Positions 60,909 through 64,000 of a DNA stretch of 64,000 nt are shown piece by piece. The stretch covers positions 81,493 through 145,492 of the forward strand of contig JAIOZK010000007.1 of assembly GCA_021740625.1 (NCBI GenBank). The letters are read 5' to 3'. Below the pieces are notes generated by a model that had not been told where the DNA came from, searched no databases, and worked only from the letters and a program-made list of their open reading frames with translations. The stretch comes from Bacteroidales bacterium. GTDB lineage: Bacteria; Bacteroidota; Bacteroidia; Bacteroidales; JAIOZK01. Numbering within the stretch: the first letter of the stretch is position 1; each line of letters starts with the position of its first letter. Made by a program: the position numbers and the translations under genes.

Positions 60909-61397
60909 ATGAAGCGGAAACATCCAATATATAAACTGATCAATGCCTTTTTAATCCTGCCCATCCTGTGCTTTTTTGCCTGCTCTTCTGCTGAAGTCAG
61001 CCTGCTGGGGGTGAAGACCTATGAGCTCACAGGAGCAAAAGAGGATATGGCAGCCCCCAAAGTCGTTGAGAAATCAAAAGGGATCCTGGAGTACAGCAAT
61101 ACGGGGCCCGGAGAGATCATCGGGCAGATCATTTCGGCCGACACCAGCCTGAGGAGGTATGCCCTGGTTTCCATCACGGAAAAGAAGGCAGATTACCGGG
61201 ATGAACAGTGGCGGAACTTTTATGCTAACAAACACGGCAAGTTCCGGATCTTTAATATCCCTTACGGGGAATATAAGTTGGCCAGCAGCAATGTGGATGC
61301 TTACCTGAGTGTTCAAGATCCTGTCCTGATCAATGAAGAAAATGAAAGGATCCGCCTGGAATTCACACTGGAAGCCTTACCATCCAAAACTGAATGA
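60909..61397 (+). CDS. Lipoprotein with carboxypeptidase-regulatory-like fold
   Basis: From the ATG at 60909 the protein opens with a lipoprotein signal (LILPILCFFACSS, Cys about residue 26). The rest includes IIGQIISADTSLRRYALVSI and GKFRIFNIPYGEYKLASSNV, the pattern of CarboxypepD_reg-like beta-sandwich domains. It is the middle gene of a three-gene unit, 1 base after the barrel gene and 4 bases before the Cys-rich gene. Confidence 0.72.
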   Translation: MKRKHPIYKLINAFLILPILCFFACSSAEVSLLGVKTYELTGAKEDMAAPKVVEKSKGILEYSNTGPGEIIGQIISADTSLRRYALVSITEKKADYRDEQWRNFYANKHGKFRIFNIPYGEYKLASSNVDAYLSVQDPVLINEENERIRLEFTLEALPSKTE

Positions 61398-61401
61398 GAT
61401 C

Positions 61402-62652
61402 ATGAAAAGATTGATAAAAAACATAGGGCCCCTGATCTTCCTCCTCTTGCCGTTTGTTCTTTATGCCGGCCAGGAAAAATATCCGGAAGAACTGCTTAAG
61501 TTAACATCCGGGAGTATCGATAAAAGTGAATTGCAAAAGACACGCAGCCTGCTTGAATATTTTGAACAGTTTTCCTTTGTCAGGGAGGCAGGCATACAGC
61601 AGGACAGGCTCTTTGTCATTACAGATTCCGATAATATCTCTTTTATCAAGCAAAAGACGGAGAGCTACTTGAAATTATATATTGCTGCAGAGGATGAATG
61701 CTGTTGTCCGAAAACCAACTATGATAAATTTACACGCAACACTCTTGTATGCAGCGATGGTACTAATGAGGACAGTGGCTGGCAGCCTGCCGGCTCTTTT
61801 GAGCACTGTGGTAATATGGGGGAACCTCCGGAAGGAAGCACAGATTGTGAGACGAATACTGATCCAGGAGATCATTTCGGGGAAGACGATGTTACCTGCA
61901 CGGCCTGCAGTTATGTAAAATACGACATTACCGGTGTTGATAGTTCGGAATGTTGCAAGGCCAGTCCCTTAACCACTACGGTCAGTATTTCGGTCCCTGC
62001 TGAAATCGAAAGCATTGCCAATTCGGTGGCCGGCATGGCCTCAGCCGCTCCCATGATCAGTGAAATGGAGTTCAGCCTGGAAGGGCAGGGATCGCTGACC
62101 AAAGGAGAGGAATGCTGCCTGCCGGATCCCTGTGCAGAGCCTGTTGAATGGGAAGAGTATGGTTTTTCTGTTTCGGCTGGTGTCTCTGTAACCGTGAATG
62201 TTCCGGGCTGGAGCTGGAGCTTTTCACACCAGTGGAACGGAATCTATCACATCCATGCGGAGATCTCCCTTGGGCCGAAGATCACCCTGAACCCATCAGG
62301 AACAGCATCAGCTACCGGGAAAAAATACAACGGGGATTGCCCGGGTTGTGTTACTTTCAATTTACAGGCTACCGTTGGACTCGAAGTAAAGTTTGAAGGA
62401 AAGATAGAAGCGGTGATCGAGCTGGAGATATGGCCGTATAAAACCTGGGAAGTAGAAGCCAGTGCGGAAATGGGTGCACAGACTTCCATTTCTGCTAAAG
62501 GCTATAAGAAATGTTGTGTGTGTACCGGGCAGGGTGGATGTGTTGGTTACGGGAGCCTGGAAGGATTTGCCAGGTTGACCTTTGTGTTCATGGGCAAGTC
62601 TTTTTCTAAAGAGTGGCTGATCACCATTATGCCGGGCTGGTCGAATTGTTGA
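61402..62652 (+). CDS. Secreted cysteine-rich protein (416 aa), unrecognised
   Basis: A signal peptide (LIFLLLPFVLYAGQEK) is followed by a helical stretch and then a long part with 20 cysteines, many in pairs or clusters (DECCCPKTN, TCTACSY, SECCKAS, EECCLPDPC, KKCCVCTGQGGC). The middle has beta-rich repeats such as SVSAGVSVTVNVPGWSWSFS and NLQATVGLEVKFEGKIEAVI. No catalytic motif is visible. Disulfides or metal sites are likely. The operon with a barrel protein and a lipoprotein suggests secretion or surface display. I do not recognise the family. Confidence 0.75.
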   Translation: MKRLIKNIGPLIFLLLPFVLYAGQEKYPEELLKLTSGSIDKSELQKTRSLLEYFEQFSFVREAGIQQDRLFVITDSDNISFIKQKTESYLKLYIAAEDECCCPKTNYDKFTRNTLVCSDGTNEDSGWQPAGSFEHCGNMGEPPEGSTDCETNTDPGDHFGEDDVTCTACSYVKYDITGVDSSECCKASPLTTTVSISVPAEIESIANSVAGMASAAPMISEMEFSLEGQGSLTKGEECCLPDPCAEPVEWEEYGFSVSAGVSVTVNVPGWSWSFSHQWNGIYHIHAEISLGPKITLNPSGTASATGKKYNGDCPGCVTFNLQATVGLEVKFEGKIEAVIELEIWPYKTWEVEASAEMGAQTSISAKGYKKCCVCTGQGGCVGYGSLEGFARLTFVFMGKSFSKEWLITIMPGWSNC

Positions 62653-62694
62653 TGACTTATGACTTGACTTAAATGCTTGGCATTATGAACTCAG

Positions 62695-62970
62695 GTCACA
62701 TCGAGCGAAGTCGAGATGTTTTGTATTCATTGGTTGATTTGCCAGATAGTTAATCTTTTGAACCTGGGGCAGGGTGAGTTCTTTGCTTGTATGGGGAGAT
62801 GAAGACTAGGGGCGCACCTCGACTTCCTGCCTTCCGGCAGGCATGGCGCTCGGTGTGACAACGGGTGAAGGCTTTATGTGACTAAGGGTTTACGCTCGGT
62901 GTGACATAGGCAATGGGGTGTTCGGCTGAGTTCCACCTCGACTGCCGGTAGGCGTGGCGCTCGGTGTGAC
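62695..62970. repeat. Dispersed palindromic repeats, GCTCGGTGTGAC family
   Basis: CACATCGAGCGAAGTCGAGA at about 62698, CCTTCCGGCAGGCATGGCGC near 62832 and several CGCTCGGTGTGAC words fill this spacer. Related words lie at about 39979-40035. No gene is supported between 62653 and 63006. Confidence 0.6.
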
Positions 62971-63006
62971 CCGGATTTATATGGAACATTAAAGATTAAT
63001 AGATAA

Positions 63007-63864
63007 ATGAAAAGCATACAAAACATAATTCTAATCATCATGCTGCTTTTTTCGGCAGGTGTTAAAGCACAAAACATCGACCCCGACCTCCAAAACAAGA
63101 TCTACCCCTTGCTGGAGAATAATGGAGAGCCTGTGCTGGCAGCTTCAGAATATGCTGCTCCCTATGCAGCCGGCATCGGGCTGAACCTGATGGAGCATCC
63201 CCTCAACAATGGCTCTTTTAGGAACCCGGAGTTCCTGGTGCTTTACCATTTCCTCTTTATGAGGGAGGGGAATTTGGGGGAGCTGGAACAATTGTATGAC
63301 CCGGAAACACAAGAAGAGTTGGGAAACATCATCGACATCGATCAGGCAGCAGAAGCCTATGCTGACTTTAAGAATTTCGAATTGCTGAGCAAGGCCCTCT
63401 TCGGGGAATACGTCCGCTTACGCTATAACTTCATCAACCAGGAAGACCAGCCCATCCCCTGGGTACTGATCGCACGGCAAATCGAGGGTAGATGGTACCT
63501 GACCGAAAGCTTGCCCATCGAACACCTTTTCATCGATGTTTCTTCCGTGAATCCTTATAATTACAGCAGGGAAGAATTTGAGAACTTGAATGTTGCCGGC
63601 CTGAACCAGGTCTTCTTTGAAGCCAGTGGTTTAGAATTTATCCGGGTGCCTGACAATGATCCGGGTAGCCTGGGCATTTATTACAGGATTGAGAAGCAGA
63701 CCACAGGAAAGCCTGCCAGAGAGTTGCTTTACGACATGGTAGAAAGTCTGCGCGACACCAGCAATGCAAGGTTCATCGATCTCTGGGATGGCAGGAACCG
63801 GCAAAAACTGCGCAGTTCCAAATTCTATACTTACCAGATCGAAGTGCAGCGTGATTTCTACTGA
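63007..63864 (+). CDS. Secreted protein of unknown function (285 aa)
   Basis: A signal peptide (IILIIMLLFSAGVKAQN) is followed by a soluble mixed protein with FLVLYHFLFMREGNLGELEQ, PWVLIARQIEGRWYLTESLP and a basic end. No motif is recognised. It sits after repeats and before the end-of-window insertion-sequence-like terminus, in the same direction as the three-gene unit upstream but about 350 bases away. Confidence 0.72.
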   Translation: MKSIQNIILIIMLLFSAGVKAQNIDPDLQNKIYPLLENNGEPVLAASEYAAPYAAGIGLNLMEHPLNNGSFRNPEFLVLYHFLFMREGNLGELEQLYDPETQEELGNIIDIDQAAEAYADFKNFELLSKALFGEYVRLRYNFINQEDQPIPWVLIARQIEGRWYLTESLPIEHLFIDVSSVNPYNYSREEFENLNVAGLNQVFFEASGLEFIRVPDNDPGSLGIYYRIEKQTTGKPARELLYDMVESLRDTSNARFIDLWDGRNRQKLRSSKFYTYQIEVQRDFY

Positions 63865-63866
63865 GT

Positions 63867-63910
63867 ATTTCGGTCTAACCATGCCACGGATTTCGGTCTA
63901 AGGGTGCCAC
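63867..63910. mobile_element. Possible terminus of an IS21-type insertion sequence
   Basis: Two 21-base words, ATTTCGGTCTAACCATGCCAC at 63867-63887 and ATTTCGGTCTAAGGGTGCCA-C at 63890-63910, are 23 bases apart and differ only in the middle. IS21 elements carry multiple terminal repeats of this kind. The rest of the element would lie beyond the window; no transposase is visible here. Confidence 0.4.
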
Positions 63911-64000
63911 TTCAAAAGACCCTGCAATTTTAATAAAAATATTTAATTTTCATTCAAAATATCCTTTCTCAAAGATTCACCTGTTAGATTAATACGATGT

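Noticed and set aside
1..64000. tRNA or rRNA genes
   Set aside because: No cloverleaf-like or rRNA sequence was noticed on reading, but no covariance search was possible.

Overview
The window comes from a Bacteroidota chromosome, most like an uncultured Bacteroidales/Marinilabiliales-type anaerobe. This is inferred from gene content: a FISUMP-domain protein, a LytS-type kinase with a sensor propeller, the purH-mreBCD order, a DUF6266 protein, an exosortase, S23-type four-helix-bundle proteins and a GxxExxY protein. Spacers are AT-rich, Shine-Dalgarno sites are mostly weak or absent, and TTG starts recur. No rRNA, tRNA or CRISPR array was seen.

Region 1 (1-33 kb) is mostly housekeeping. It holds a dipeptide/oligopeptide ABC ATPase, an NYN nuclease, RNase R, a small PepSY membrane module, a MORN-type protein, NadA, RpiB, a LutB-like iron-sulfur protein, a TlpA-type lipoprotein, PurH-MreB-MreC-MreD, a MacB-type permease, RecJ, a DUF308 protein, a LysE exporter and a FISUMP protein. 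It continues with a four-gene operon (membrane EEP phosphatase, YceI, propeller histidine kinase, LytTR regulator), topoisomerase I and inorganic pyrophosphatase. A 489-base, very AT-rich gap lies between the divergent nadA and rpiB.

Region 2 (32.6-44.6 kb) is an exopolysaccharide/exosortase locus. It has a FemAB/GNAT-like transferase, an exosortase with its Cys/Arg/His residues, a polysaccharide deacetylase, a WecA/TagO-like phosphoglycosyl transferase, a Wzi-like outer-membrane protein, a WlbA/WbpB-like sugar dehydrogenase, a Wza-like export lipoprotein and a Wzc-type tyrosine kinase with a (Tyr-Gly)n tail. Together they fit polymer initiation, modification, export and export control. No glycosyltransferase series, flippase or polymerase is present, and the only UDP-GlcNAc 2-epimerase sequence is a pseudogene near 56 kb.

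Region 3 (44.6-59.9 kb) is a repeat-rich, decaying accessory island. It carries a 160-bp MITE-like element also present at 23.5 kb, 9-bp-period TTCGCTNNN minisatellites, and two 96-bp-period arrays that flank a GxxExxY gene and carry exact TTATCCACA (DnaA-box consensus) 9-mers. Palindromic dispersed repeats are scattered through it. Among them sit an MNT-HEPN protein, an AbiE type IV toxin-antitoxin operon with a third small gene, two intact DUF4143-type AAA ATPases, two broken ATPase copies, four-helix-bundle proteins and several truncated antitoxin-like fragments. Repeats repeatedly abut or supply stop codons (exosortase, wzc, DUF308 protein, second EEP protein).

Region 4 (59.9-64 kb) has an unrecognised operon: an outer-membrane-like protein, a small lipoprotein and a secreted protein with 20 cysteines. 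A further unrecognised secreted protein follows, and the last bases carry paired 21-bp repeats that look like the end of an IS21-type insertion sequence lying outside the window.
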